The notes beneath the pieces were generated by a model. It was not told the DNA's origin. It ran no database searches and saw nothing but the letters and a program-made list of their open reading frames with translations. The position numbers were made by a program, and so were the translations under genes. From Hyphomicrobiales bacterium (GTDB lineage Bacteria > Pseudomonadota > Alphaproteobacteria > Rhizobiales > Rhizobiaceae), in contig UCMW01000008.1 of assembly GCA_900473745.1 (NCBI GenBank), positions 118,865-182,864 on the forward strand: a DNA stretch of 64,000 nt, read 5' to 3'. This document shows, one piece after another, positions 55,135 through 63,934 of this stretch; positions within the stretch are counted from its first letter, which is position 1, and every line of letters begins with the position of its first letter.

Positions 55135-56706
55135 TCAGTTGGATTGAGACGGCTGACCAAAGCTTGGCAGTGGAGAGCCAAACTCGGGCGTCGCCGTTGG
55201 CAAGGGCGGCTGCTCTCGATTGCCATCAGTTTTAGCAGCTCCAAAGGGAGGCGTGGGAGTCCCAAAGGGGTTCTCCCCTCCAGAGCCTGGCATTGGCACA
55301 TTCAGCTTAATTTCAGCTGGATCCACGGCAGCAGATCCCGACTTATAGTGAGTGACAAGACCCGGGAAGATCAGCACGATCGCCACCATGAACAACTGGA
55401 TTGCCAGGAACGGCAACGCACCCATATAAATTTGTCCGGAGGTTACGGGCTGAATGGTCGCTCCAGTAACCTTATCCTTGTAGGCCCTGGCAGGTGCAAC
55501 AGAGCGCAGGTAGAACAGCGAGAACCCGAACGGTGGATGCATGAACGAAGTCTGCATATTGATCGCGAGCATTACGCCGAACCAGATAAGGTCGATGCCC
55601 AGCGCGTCGGCGACTGGCGCCAGCAGCGGTATTATAATGAAAGCGAGTTCGAAGTAATCGAGGAAGAAGGCCAGAAAAAACACCAGCAGGTTTGCGACGA
55701 TGAGGAAGCCGATCTCACCACCAGGTATCGAGGTCATCAGGTGCTCAACCCAGATGTGGCCGTCGACGCCGTAGAAGGTGAGAGAGAACACGCGTGCTCC
55801 TAGCAGGATGAAGATCACGAAGGATGATAGCTTGGCCGTCGCGTACAGCGCTGACTTCATCATGGGCATATTCAGGCGGCGGTTCCCGGCCGCGAGCATC
55901 AGCGCACCTACTGCCCCCATCGCGCCGCCTTCGGTCGGCGTTGCCAGACCGATAAATATGGTGCCGAGGACGAGGAAGATCAGCACGAGCGGTGGCACAA
56001 GCGACGTGATGACTTTACGAGCCATTCTCCAGCCACGCAGTGTGCGGGCCTGTGGAGGCAGCGCTGGAACACTTGCCGGATAAATAAACGACATCAAAAT
56101 GATGTAACCGGCATAGATCGCAACGAGCATCAGACCGGGCACTAGTGCGCCTTGATACATGTCACCGACAGAGCGGCCGAGCTGGTCTGCAAGAATGATC
56201 AGAACCAGCGACGGTGGGATGATTTGAGCCAGGGTCCCTGACGCTGCAATTGTGCCAGCAGCGACACGTCGGTCGTAGCCGTAGCGCAGCATGATTGGAA
56301 GCGAGATGAGGCCCATTGAGATCACTGAGGCTGCAACAACGCCCGTCGTCGCGGCGAGGATCGCACCTACGAAGATGACCGCAAATGCAAGGCCGCCTCG
56401 AACGGGGCCGAACAACTGACCAATCGTGTCAAGCAAGTCCTCTGCCATGCCGCTTCGCTCCAGGATCAACCCCATGAAGGTGAAGAAGGGAATGGCCAAC
56501 AGTGTTTCGTTCGACATCTGACCGAAGATGCGGTCCGGGACGGCACCAAAGAGGTTGATGGGAAGCAGGCCCATTTCGATCCCGATGAAGCCGAAGACGA
56601 AGCCCACAAAAGCCAGTGAGAAGGCCACCGGATATCCCATCAGCAAGACCACAATCAGGGACAGGAACATGATGGGTGCGAGGTTCTCTGCGAAGAAAGC
56701 AAACAT
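55135..56706 (-). CDS. dctM: TRAP transporter large permease (DctM family)
   Basis: This membrane protein of 523 residues has about twelve hydrophobic segments and typical motifs (PFFTFMGLILERSGMAEDLLDTIG, LAQIIPPSLVLIILADQLG, GLATPTEGGAMGAVGALMLA). The last 55 residues form a proline- and glycine-rich hydrophilic tail with repeated PFG/PxFG units, absent from ordinary DctM proteins, which end near 430-440 residues. It starts 15 bases after dctQ, with TAGGAGG. Confidence 0.92.
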   Translation of the reverse strand: MFAFFAENLAPIMFLSLIVVLLMGYPVAFSLAFVGFVFGFIGIEMGLLPINLFGAVPDRIFGQMSNETLLAIPFFTFMGLILERSGMAEDLLDTIGQLFGPVRGGLAFAVIFVGAILAATTGVVAASVISMGLISLPIMLRYGYDRRVAAGTIAASGTLAQIIPPSLVLIILADQLGRSVGDMYQGALVPGLMLVAIYAGYIILMSFIYPASVPALPPQARTLRGWRMARKVITSLVPPLVLIFLVLGTIFIGLATPTEGGAMGAVGALMLAAGNRRLNMPMMKSALYATAKLSSFVIFILLGARVFSLTFYGVDGHIWVEHLMTSIPGGEIGFLIVANLLVFFLAFFLDYFELAFIIIPLLAPVADALGIDLIWFGVMLAINMQTSFMHPPFGFSLFYLRSVAPARAYKDKVTGATIQPVTSGQIYMGALPFLAIQLFMVAIVLIFPGLVTHYKSGSAAVDPAEIKLNVPMPGSGGENPFGTPTPPFGAAKTDGNREQPPLPTATPEFGSPLPSFGQPSQSN

Positions 56707-56721
56707 CAGTCGTGCCTCCTA

Positions 56722-57270
56722 TCAGAGCGTCTTGGCTTCGGCATCCGCCAAAGCCACTGCATCGGGAGACGCGCCGGTGAGGATCGCGATACGCTTGATC
56801 AGTTCGGAGACACCTTGAAGCGTCAGAAGACCGAACCCGATGGGGATCAGCGCCCATGCCGGCCATAGCAGCAGACCGCCGGTGTTATTCGACACTTCGC
56901 CACTCTGCACCTTGTCGATAACGATCGGAAATGAGAGGTAGATCGTAATCAGACAGAAAGGAAACAGGAAGAAGAGCGTGCCAAAAATCTCAATCCAGAG
57001 CTGACGCTTCCGCGATAGCTGGCCATAGACCAGATCGACCTTCACATGTTCATTGCTCAGCAACGTGAAGGCTGCGCCGATCAAAAAGACGGCTGAAAAA
57101 AGGTACCATTGCGCTTCAAGCCAAGCATTGGAGCTCAAATTGAAGAGTTTGCGTGAGACGGCATTGACGGCGCTGATAAGCACCGCCGCGAGTATAAGCC
57201 AGGAAACCGATTTACCGATGAACGTGTTGACCGCGTCGATGACGCGTGACAACGACAAGATGCCTGCCAT
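56722..57270 (-). CDS. dctQ: TRAP transporter small permease (DctQ family)
   Basis: This 182-residue protein has four transmembrane helices and the DctQ segments NAWLEAQWYLFSAVFLIGAAFTLLSNEHVKVDL. It pairs with DctM. ATG 57270 with GGGAGGATATTCATC is the start; the upstream open frame is not coding. A GC stem GCCGGC/GCCGGC (57288-57305) lies just upstream of the ribosome site. Confidence 0.9.
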   Translation of the reverse strand: MAGILSLSRVIDAVNTFIGKSVSWLILAAVLISAVNAVSRKLFNLSSNAWLEAQWYLFSAVFLIGAAFTLLSNEHVKVDLVYGQLSRKRQLWIEIFGTLFFLFPFCLITIYLSFPIVIDKVQSGEVSNNTGGLLLWPAWALIPIGFGLLTLQGVSELIKRIAILTGASPDAVALADAEAKTL

Positions 57271-57347
57271 GATGAATATCCTCCCAAGCCGGCACCTCAG
57301 CCGGCCATGAAGGAAATGCTTAAGTTCCGGCCAGGCCCTGAACAAGA

Positions 57348-57390
57348 TGGGTACGGTCCCGAAATATTGGAGCATACCCAGTAGTGGGTA
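57348..57390. promoter_or_regulatory. Candidate response-regulator sites upstream of dctQ
   Basis: TACCCAGTAGTGGGTA (57375-57390) is an inverted repeat of TACCCA/TGGGTA with a 4-base spacer. A third copy TGGGTA lies at 57348-57353. On the minus strand TACCCAT matches the NarL-type heptamer TACYYMT. The site sits in the 129-base gap between the response regulator and dctQ. Confidence 0.5.
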
Positions 57391-57399
57391 GGGCGAAGT

Positions 57400-58044
57400 T
57401 CAGCAGTCTTGCCGGATCAAGCCGCTATCGATGGCGTATCGGGTAAGGCCGGCAGTTGTCGAAATTCCTAGTTTCTTTTTGATATTCTTGCGGTGTGTCT
57501 CGACGGTGGCTTCGGAGAGAGAAAGTGACATCGCAATGTCACGATTACTTTTACCGGAGGCCAACTGCGTTAAAACATCATGCTCACGTGTTGTAAGTGG
57601 ATGCGTTGACCCACTTACCCTACGCTCCGTAAGTACGTCGGCGACCCCCGATGAGAAGTAGGTTTTGCCAGCAGCAACCGTTTCGATGGCCGTGACGATT
57701 TCATCGGTGGACACATCCTTGAGGATGTACCCCGACGCACCATGCAGGACTGATGCAGAGATGTATTCGCGACTATCATGCATCGAAAGCATTAATATGC
57801 GGCAATTCGGAAGTCTCGCCTTGAATAGCTCTATCGCTTGGATCCCGCTGAGCTTAGGCATATTGATATCGATCAGGACTACAGCCGGATTTGTTTGGAT
57901 GGCAACCTCTAAGCCTGACAGCGCCAGTCCCGCAGTTCCGACAACTGTAATATGCTCAAATGTGTCAAGAACAGCGCGCAGGCCATCTAAAACGAGTGGG
58001 TGGTTGTCGATAAGAACCACCTTTATGGGATGAACTTCACTCAT
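57400..58044 (-). CDS. NarL/LuxR-type response regulator
   Basis: This 214-residue regulator has a receiver domain with Asp13, phospho-acceptor Asp59 (VVLIDINMP) and Lys109, and a C-terminal LuxR helix-turn-helix (PLTTREHDVLTQLASGKSNRDIA, SEATVETHRKNIKKKLGI). It overlaps the kinase gene by 4 bases and is followed by the TRAP genes, which it probably activates. Confidence 0.92.
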   Translation of the reverse strand: MSEVHPIKVVLIDNHPLVLDGLRAVLDTFEHITVVGTAGLALSGLEVAIQTNPAVVLIDINMPKLSGIQAIELFKARLPNCRILMLSMHDSREYISASVLHGASGYILKDVSTDEIVTAIETVAAGKTYFSSGVADVLTERRVSGSTHPLTTREHDVLTQLASGKSNRDIAMSLSLSEATVETHRKNIKKKLGISTTAGLTRYAIDSGLIRQDC

Positions 58045-59432
58045 GCCGCCTCGGTCCGCTCGTGGCCATCCGCGTTAGCCGAGAGCGGCAACATGGCGGT
58101 GAGCACCGTCCCCTCTGCATTACTCCTGACCAACAAGATCCCGCCAAAATGGGCGATTCGCTCCTGCATGTTGCGCAATCCAAGTCCGTTCTGATGCCGC
58201 CCCCTGGTTTTTCCTGCACTCTCTTCAAATCCGTTACCGTTATCGCTGATGGTCATTCTAGCGCGACCGCGCTCACTCCATAGCCGAATGCGGACTTCAG
58301 AGGCGCCGGAGTGGCGCTCCGCGTTGTTTAATGCTTCTTGTGCCACACGATACAACGCCGTACTCGCCTCAGGCTTCAGAACGTCTCTACCGGGCTCGGC
58401 TTCCAGGATCGCGGGGATCCCCGTCCGCTCAGAGAAATGGCCGATCAGAGCCGTCAATGCCGCCGTGAGACCGAGGTCATCGAGCGCCGGCGGGCGCAAA
58501 TCGTGTGACAGCCTGCGAACCTCTTTAATCGCATTGTTCAATGCTTCGACCCCGTTCTCGATGGCATTAGCGGCATCATCAGCATGGTGACGGACCTTGC
58601 GGCAAGCAAGATCGATTGCGTAGCGTACGCCAACAAGGTTCTGCGAGATGCCGTCGTGAAGCTCCCGAGCAAGTCGTGTTCGCTCTTCTTCCTGAGTGTT
58701 GATGACCCGCTGAGTTAAAGCCTTCAGTTTACCGTCCGCCAAGCGCCGCTCGCGCAGCGTCACCATCATACAAGTAGCGAAAACGATCATGACCGCCGGC
58801 ACAGCAATGAGCGCGACAACCATGAATGTGTCGCGAATCTTTTCTCGTAGATCCGCCTTGGCCGCCGCTGTTTGCGCGAATACATCATCCAGATAGACGC
58901 CAGTCCCCAGCATCCATTTCCACTTGTCCAGGCCCATTGCGAACGACAGCTTGTCGGCTACCGTTCCCGACGAAGGCTTCTCCCACTTGTATTGATAGAG
59001 ACCGCCGCCCTCTTTCGCCTTCTGGATCAGGTTTGCAATTACGCGGTTGCCATCAGGATCAGTGAGATCGAACCAGTTCTGGCCCAATCTGAATGCCTGG
59101 CGCGGATGTACAACGTTATTCCCGTCGTAATCATAGACAAAAAAATAGCCGTCCTTCCCATAGTCAAGCGAACTTATAATCTTACGTACCCGCTCCTTCG
59201 CGGCCTCATCATTCGCATCGGCAGAAGCATAAACCTCTTCGATTGCAGAACGTGCGAGATTGGTCAGATTGAGGGGCTCGGTCTCCTTTGCTTTCAGCAT
59301 GTTGCGCTCGAATGTGTCGATACTGCTCTGTGCAAGGCTTGTGGCTTGCCAGGTGATGAAGGCAGTTATGGTAAGGATAGCCACGACGAGCGGAACGATC
59401 GCGAGCGCGATGATTTGATGACGAAGGTTCAC
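58041..59432 (-). CDS. Cache-domain sensor histidine kinase (NarX/DesK type)
   Basis: This inner-membrane kinase of 463 residues has an N-terminal transmembrane helix (7-28), a periplasmic single Cache domain (about 40-190, with DGYFFVYDYDGNNVVHP and FAMGLDKWKWMLGTGVYLDDV), a second helix (203-225) and a HisKA_3 domain with His259 in RELHDGISQN, followed by the ATPase domain NGLGLRNMQERI. sCache domains bind small carboxylates, which suits a TRAP acid importer. The start is GTG 59432 behind GGGGAGAACC. Confidence 0.9.
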   Translation of the reverse strand: MNLRHQIIALAIVPLVVAILTITAFITWQATSLAQSSIDTFERNMLKAKETEPLNLTNLARSAIEEVYASADANDEAAKERVRKIISSLDYGKDGYFFVYDYDGNNVVHPRQAFRLGQNWFDLTDPDGNRVIANLIQKAKEGGGLYQYKWEKPSSGTVADKLSFAMGLDKWKWMLGTGVYLDDVFAQTAAAKADLREKIRDTFMVVALIAVPAVMIVFATCMMVTLRERRLADGKLKALTQRVINTQEEERTRLARELHDGISQNLVGVRYAIDLACRKVRHHADDAANAIENGVEALNNAIKEVRRLSHDLRPPALDDLGLTAALTALIGHFSERTGIPAILEAEPGRDVLKPEASTALYRVAQEALNNAERHSGASEVRIRLWSERGRARMTISDNGNGFEESAGKTRGRHQNGLGLRNMQERIAHFGGILLVRSNAEGTVLTAMLPLSANADGHERTEAA

Positions 59433-59573
59433 GGTTCTCCCCGGGATTGGTGGCCACGGAACAGGCTAAGGCCGGCAGAGGACTTTTGCTATCCCCCTTG
59501 TTTCGAATGAAGCAGGTGTGGAATCGAATTCGACAGCACGGCCTTCTCATGGTCCCGGTGAGGCCCCTTACCT

Positions 59574-59694
59574 GCGCCAACGATTTGTCGAAGCGCACTG
59601 AGCAGCAGGCGGCAGCACTTGATGAGGTTACGGTCGCCGTCTCGGCCTCTTCCAAGCGCACCGAGGAAGCAAGGTCGGTGGCAATTCTTGCCAT
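59574..59694 (+). pseudogene. Methyl-accepting chemotaxis protein fragment
   Basis: About 40 codons match the signalling domain of the chemoreceptor at 60954-62852: NDLSKRTEQQAAALDEVTVA, then SASSKRTEEARSVAILA. The fragment lies in the opposite orientation to that gene and is fused directly to the start of the mmsB remnant, so it was brought in by recombination. Confidence 0.75.
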
Positions 59695-59730
59695 ATTGCC
59701 AAGACCAATGAAGGCGATCGTCTCAAGCAT
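59694..59730 (-). pseudogene. mmsB: 3-hydroxyisobutyrate dehydrogenase, N-terminal scrap
   Basis: The ATG at 59730, with GAGGGAGGAAACGCT before it, opens MLETIAFIGLGNMA, the Rossmann start of MmsB, and then runs into the antisense of the chemoreceptor fragment. In valine degradation mmsB commonly follows an acyl-CoA dehydrogenase gene, which is the order here. Confidence 0.65.
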
Positions 59731-59783
59731 AGCGTTTCCTCCCTCTGTAGGCGTATGTCCCTGAATGATGTCCATTTGAAATC

Positions 59784-60760
59784 CTACAGGTTCCGCGCGA
59801 TCACCATCCGCTGCACATCGCTTGTGCCCTCATAGATCTGGCAGATCCGGGGATCGCGGTAGATCCTCTCGGCCGGATAACCACGCATATAGCCATAGCC
59901 GCCGTGGATCTGGATCGCGTCCGAGCAGACCCGCTCGGCGATTTCGGAAGCGAAGAGCTTCGCTATTGAAGCCTGGGAGATGCAGGGGATGCCTGCCTCA
60001 CGCAAGGAAGCTGCGTGCCAGACAAGTTGCCGCTCGGCCTCGATCTGTGTCGGCGAACGAAAGGCGACTGCCTAATGCTCGGCAATCGGTTTGCCGAAAG
60101 CCTTTCGCTCGCCGGCATAGTCGCGTGCCGCCTCGAAAGCCGCCTGCGCATGCAGACCGATTGTGCGGCAATCCCGATACGCCCTCCTTCCAGATTGGAA
60201 AGCGCGATACGATAGCCTTCGCCCTCCTCGCCAAGCCTGTTCTCCGCAGGAATTTTCATTCCGTTGAAAGCGATCTGGCAGGTGTCCGACGCGTTGAGAC
60301 CAAGCTTCTCCTCGACCCGCAGGACCTCGTAGCCTGGCGTGTCCGTCGGCACGATAAAGGCCCTGATGCCGTTCTTAGCCGCGCCTGGATCAGTGACGGC
60401 GATGACAATGGTGACATGGCCGTTCTTGACCGAGGTGATGAACTGCTTGGCACCTTCGATGATGTAGTGATCGCACTCGCGCCGCGCCCGGGTCTTCAGG
60501 TTCGAGGTATCCGACCCCGCCTGCGGTTCCGTGAGGGCAAAGCCGCCGATCCATTCGCCGGAGGCCAGGTTCGGCAAAAAGCGCTGCCGCTGCTCCCGTG
60601 CCGAACCTCAGAATGGGAACCCAACCCACCGAGCTATGGACACTCATGATCGTCGAGCGGGCACCGTCAGCCGCGGCCCCTCGACAGCGGGCGCCAGGCG
60701 CTCGCGGGCAAAGCTGCGTGTCATGTCGAGGATCTGCTGTTGAAGCTCTGAAAGGATCAT
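59784..60760 (-). pseudogene. Acyl-CoA dehydrogenase, decayed
   Basis: Pieces of one gene occur in order: the start MILSELQQQILDMTRSFARE (60760), a gap by deletion, GFALTEPQAGSDTSNLKTRA with the flavin-binding middle domain, a frameshift near 60150, AFEAARDYAGERKAFGKPIAEH interrupted by TAG at 60074-60072 in place of the usual Gln, and the C-terminal [34 protein letters not shown]. Three separate lesions make it inactive. Context suggests an isobutyryl-CoA dehydrogenase of valine breakdown. Confidence 0.9.
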
Positions 60761-60773
60761 AGGGTTCCTCCAA

Positions 60774-60824
60774 TCAGGGCCGCTCAATAGCGATGGCGGT
60801 CGCCTCGCCGCATGCCGGCGCGGT
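60774..60824 (-). pseudogene. Possible thiolase C-terminal scrap
   Basis: The frame ends ACGEATAIAIERP followed by TGA, close to the conserved thiolase end (C-x-G-G-G-x-x-x-A-x-x-x-E). Only about 16 codons are recognisable. It lies 14 bases before the acyl-CoA dehydrogenase start, as in a fatty-acid or branched-chain operon. Confidence 0.4.
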
Positions 60825-60953
60825 TAAGCAGATCGTGGATGCGCACGCAACACTTGATGAGTTCACTCACGCATTGGGTTTGGCAACGCAGGTCAACTCA
60901 AGACGAGCATTGCCGACCCCAAGCACATCATATGCTTTGTGAAGGTCCGGGCG

Positions 60954-62852
60954 TCAAAACTCGCTCCACTTTTCCTTGGCGGCGAGATTGCCATGCACCT
61001 GACGGGCCAGGCGCACCGTTGCCGGCGCGGCTGCAGGACGACGCTCCGACGCAGCCGGAGCAGTAACCCGACCCGACAGGGTGAACTGGCTGACGAGGGA
61101 GCGAAGGCGGGTAGCCTCCTGAGCGAGGGTCGCAGACGCTGCCGTCGACTGTTCAACCATGGCCGCGTTCTGCTGCGTGGTCTGGTCCATCTGGTTGACG
61201 GCCGTGTTGACTTCGGCGAGGCCAGTCGACTGTTCGCGGGCGGAGGTGGCAATCGCATCCATCAGGTGGTTGATCTGCGAGACGTAATCCCCGATCGCCT
61301 TCAGCGCGACACCCGTGTCACGAACGAGGCTCACGCCGTTACCAACTTCCGTCGAGGAGTTGTGGATCAGACCCTTGATTTCTTTGGCAGCGTTCGCGGA
61401 ACGCTGGGCAAGCTCGCGAACCTCTTGGGCAACGACGGCAAAGCCCTTGCCGGCTTCACCCGCACGGGCGGCCTCGACGCCAGCATTGAGCGCCAGAAGA
61501 TTGGTCTGGAAGGCGATCTCGTCGATCACACCGATGATGTTGGAAATCTGCTGCGAGCTCTCCTCGATGCGGCGCATGGCCTCTTCCGCATTGGAGACGA
61601 CTTCGGCCGACTTGGCTGCATTCTGGTTGGCGAGGATGGCGACTGTCCGGGCTTCTTCCGTACGCTTGGACGAGGTCGAAACGTTGACAGTAATCTGGTC
61701 AAGAGCTGCAGCCGTCTCCTCAAGCGCTGCGGCCTGTTGTTCGGTGCGTTTGGACAGATCATTCGCGCCGGAGGAAATCTCGCGAGTGCCGTTATCTATG
61801 CTTTCGACGGACACCATGACCGAAGAGAGCGCCGTACCAAGCTGCTTAAGCGAGGCATTAAAGTCCTGGCGCAGCGGTTCATATTCGGCGGAGAACGTTT
61901 GGTTCAGCTCGAAGGACACGTCACCAGCCGCAAGTCTCTTCAGCCCGGCTGCAAGCGTTGTGGTGGCAAAGCGCAACTTTTCTGCCTCTTCTGCAGCGCG
62001 GCGACGGCTTTCGGCGTCTTGGTGACCTTCACGAATTCGGGCCTCTTCGGCCTGCCGCTCAAGTTCGCGATTTTTAATGCCCGCTTGGCGGAAGACCTCA
62101 ACAGCGGCTGCCATCTCACCAACCTCATCGGCACGACCTTCAAAGGGAATTTTGCTTTCAAGATCACCGGCGGCGAGACTGCGCATGGAGGACGATATCC
62201 GGCCGATCGGGCGCGTAACGCCAATGACCGCATAGGTAATGCCGCCGATGGCCATCATGAGCGTGGCAGCAGCGATACCGAGCGTGGTGAGCAGATTGTT
62301 CCGATACACCGTATCGCTGTCCGACACTGCTTTGTCCGCATTCGAAATGACATAGGCCACAAGGTCATCGACGACAGCGTTTACCTTTTCCGACTGAGCC
62401 TTCATTTTGCCTTTGAACAAGCTGGTGGCAACGAGAGTCTGCCCGTCCTGCTTGATCGCGATCAATTCCTCTCCGAGAGCTCTATATGCCTCAAATTCGG
62501 GCTTGAACCCATTAATCAGAGCGCGTCCCTTCTCAGTGCGGGCGCCGGCCTCGTAATCGTTGACCGACTTCTGGACGATACCTGCGGTGTCATTGATGCT
62601 CTTGATCTCATTCTCGAGTTCACCAGGTGTTGCCGCCATGATCAGGCGAGAGTAGGCCAAGCGCATCAAGTTGAAGTTGCCCTTCATCTCGCGGGCAAGC
62701 ATCATCCGCGACATCCAGTACTGCCCGATATCCTGGGTGTTATTGTTGAGCCTCGTAAGACTGCTGTAAGACGTGAAGCTTAGCGCGACGATGGCAACTA
62801 TGATGAGGCTCAACATTCCGGTGAGCGCAACTCTGATCGAAAGGCGTTTCAT
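60954..62852 (-). CDS. Methyl-accepting chemotaxis protein
   Basis: This 632-residue chemoreceptor has an N-terminal transmembrane helix, a periplasmic four-helix-bundle-like sensor domain (about 35-185), a second transmembrane helix (about 190-215), a HAMP domain (RPIGRISSSMRSLAAGDLES and RADEVGEMAAAVEVFR), and a second HAMP-like linker (AAGLKRLAAGDVSFEL). The signalling tip is FQTNLLALNAGVEAARAGEAGKGFAVVAQEVRELAQRS. The sensor ligand is unknown. No CheR-binding pentapeptide is seen at the C-terminus (EKWSEF). GGGGGAAGCC precedes ATG 62852. Confidence 0.93.
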   Translation of the reverse strand: MKRLSIRVALTGMLSLIIVAIVALSFTSYSSLTRLNNNTQDIGQYWMSRMMLAREMKGNFNLMRLAYSRLIMAATPGELENEIKSINDTAGIVQKSVNDYEAGARTEKGRALINGFKPEFEAYRALGEELIAIKQDGQTLVATSLFKGKMKAQSEKVNAVVDDLVAYVISNADKAVSDSDTVYRNNLLTTLGIAAATLMMAIGGITYAVIGVTRPIGRISSSMRSLAAGDLESKIPFEGRADEVGEMAAAVEVFRQAGIKNRELERQAEEARIREGHQDAESRRRAAEEAEKLRFATTTLAAGLKRLAAGDVSFELNQTFSAEYEPLRQDFNASLKQLGTALSSVMVSVESIDNGTREISSGANDLSKRTEQQAAALEETAAALDQITVNVSTSSKRTEEARTVAILANQNAAKSAEVVSNAEEAMRRIEESSQQISNIIGVIDEIAFQTNLLALNAGVEAARAGEAGKGFAVVAQEVRELAQRSANAAKEIKGLIHNSSTEVGNGVSLVRDTGVALKAIGDYVSQINHLMDAIATSAREQSTGLAEVNTAVNQMDQTTQQNAAMVEQSTAASATLAQEATRLRSLVSQFTLSGRVTAPAASERRPAAAPATVRLARQVHGNLAAKEKWSEF

Positions 62853-63091
62853 GGCTTCCCCCGAAGAAATCTAACAAGATTTCCTAAACATGCGCCCTTT
62901 TATTTAAGACTCTCTTTATTAGGGCGCGCCCAACTATTCTCGAACCGCTTCCCCAATGATCGTGGAAACGGCCGCGGTCGGCCACGCCGCAGATCTCGAC
63001 ATAGTGCAAGGTACATACAACTGAGTCGATTGTGCCTACTCGCCTGAAGTTGTTAACCTGGCCCGCGTGAACGGGCCAGGCCACGAAGTGG

Positions 63092-63684
63092 TTATCTCGA
63101 GGCGCTGAGCCGTAGCAGTCGGCAGAGTTCAACGAGGGATGGATCATAAGCAGCGGAGTTGATACTGCCGCAACGCTTCAGCAGCCGCTGGCGATCGGAC
63201 GCCGACATGTCACGGAGTGCCTTCCGCTGCGGAGCAGTAAGCCCACCTGCCCCCGATCCGCCCGAGCCGGATCCGTTTCCGACATCCAGATTGCGGCCCA
63301 GGCCGACATCAATGTCGATCCCGGTGCGGGAGCCGCCGATCTGCGCGCCAACGGAAGCATTCAAACCTCGTTCACCGCCGACGCTTGCATCGACGTCAGC
63401 AGAGAGGCCACGGCTCCGTTGACGTTGGCCGACGCATTTACGCCCCGCGAGCCTCCTACGCTCGCGTCGACATCCGCTACACCACGGCTACCGCCGACAT
63501 TGGCGTTAGCGTTGACGCCGTTCCGTCCACCAACTGAGGCATCGACACCAAGCCCGTCGGAGGTATTGACGTCTACGGATATTCCATTCGAGCCACCAAT
63601 GTTAAGTCCGCCGGCAGCAGCCGGAAGGGCCATCGAAAAGGTGACGATGCCCGACAGCAGGGCCATTCCCAGAGTGTTACGCAT
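63092..63684 (-). pseudogene. Secreted glycine/asparagine-rich repeat protein, one frameshift
   Basis: The gene starts MRNTLGMALLSGIVTFSMAL with a signal peptide ending AAA, then repeats of about ten residues of the type VDASVGGSRGVNA. Near 63410 one base is missing (GGAGCCGTGGC where the repeat needs GGAAGCCGTGGC), and the frame shifts; the +1 frame continues the repeats SADVDASVGGERGLNASVGA and a C-terminal domain with LTAPQRKALRDMSASDRQRL and two cysteines. Correcting one base gives about 197 residues. A ribosome site GAGGAGAACTATT is intact. It may be a real pseudogene, a phase-variable tract or a sequencing error. Confidence 0.75.
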
Positions 63685-63886
63685 AATAGTTCTCCTCTGA
63701 AACGCCGGGATCCATTGCCCGACAAATGTTTACACGGCGCCAGGCGCAAAAGAGTTGCAGGAGATGGATTGTTAAAGGTTCGCGATCTCAATGATCTCTG
63801 AACTCGAGGCCACCATTCGTGCCAGATCGACACGCGCCCATGGGCATCAGCTTGTCTGAAGCTGCGGATAATAGAGCCAAACACAT

Positions 63887-63912
63887 GAAAAAAGCCCACC
63901 AAAATGGCGGGC
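63887..63912 (-). terminator. Strong intrinsic terminator, minus strand
   Basis: On the minus strand GCCCGCCA (63905-63912), a 3-base loop and TGGTGGGC (63894-63901) form an 8-bp stem with one G-T pair, followed by TTTTTTC. It would end a gene entering from the right edge of the window. Confidence 0.75.
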
Positions 63913-63934
63913 AAGTTCCATGGGAGGTTTTCAA

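Noticed and set aside
60939..62783. 614-codon plus-strand frame opposite the chemoreceptor gene
   Set aside because: The minus-strand frame has complete HAMP and signalling domains; the plus frame is its shadow.
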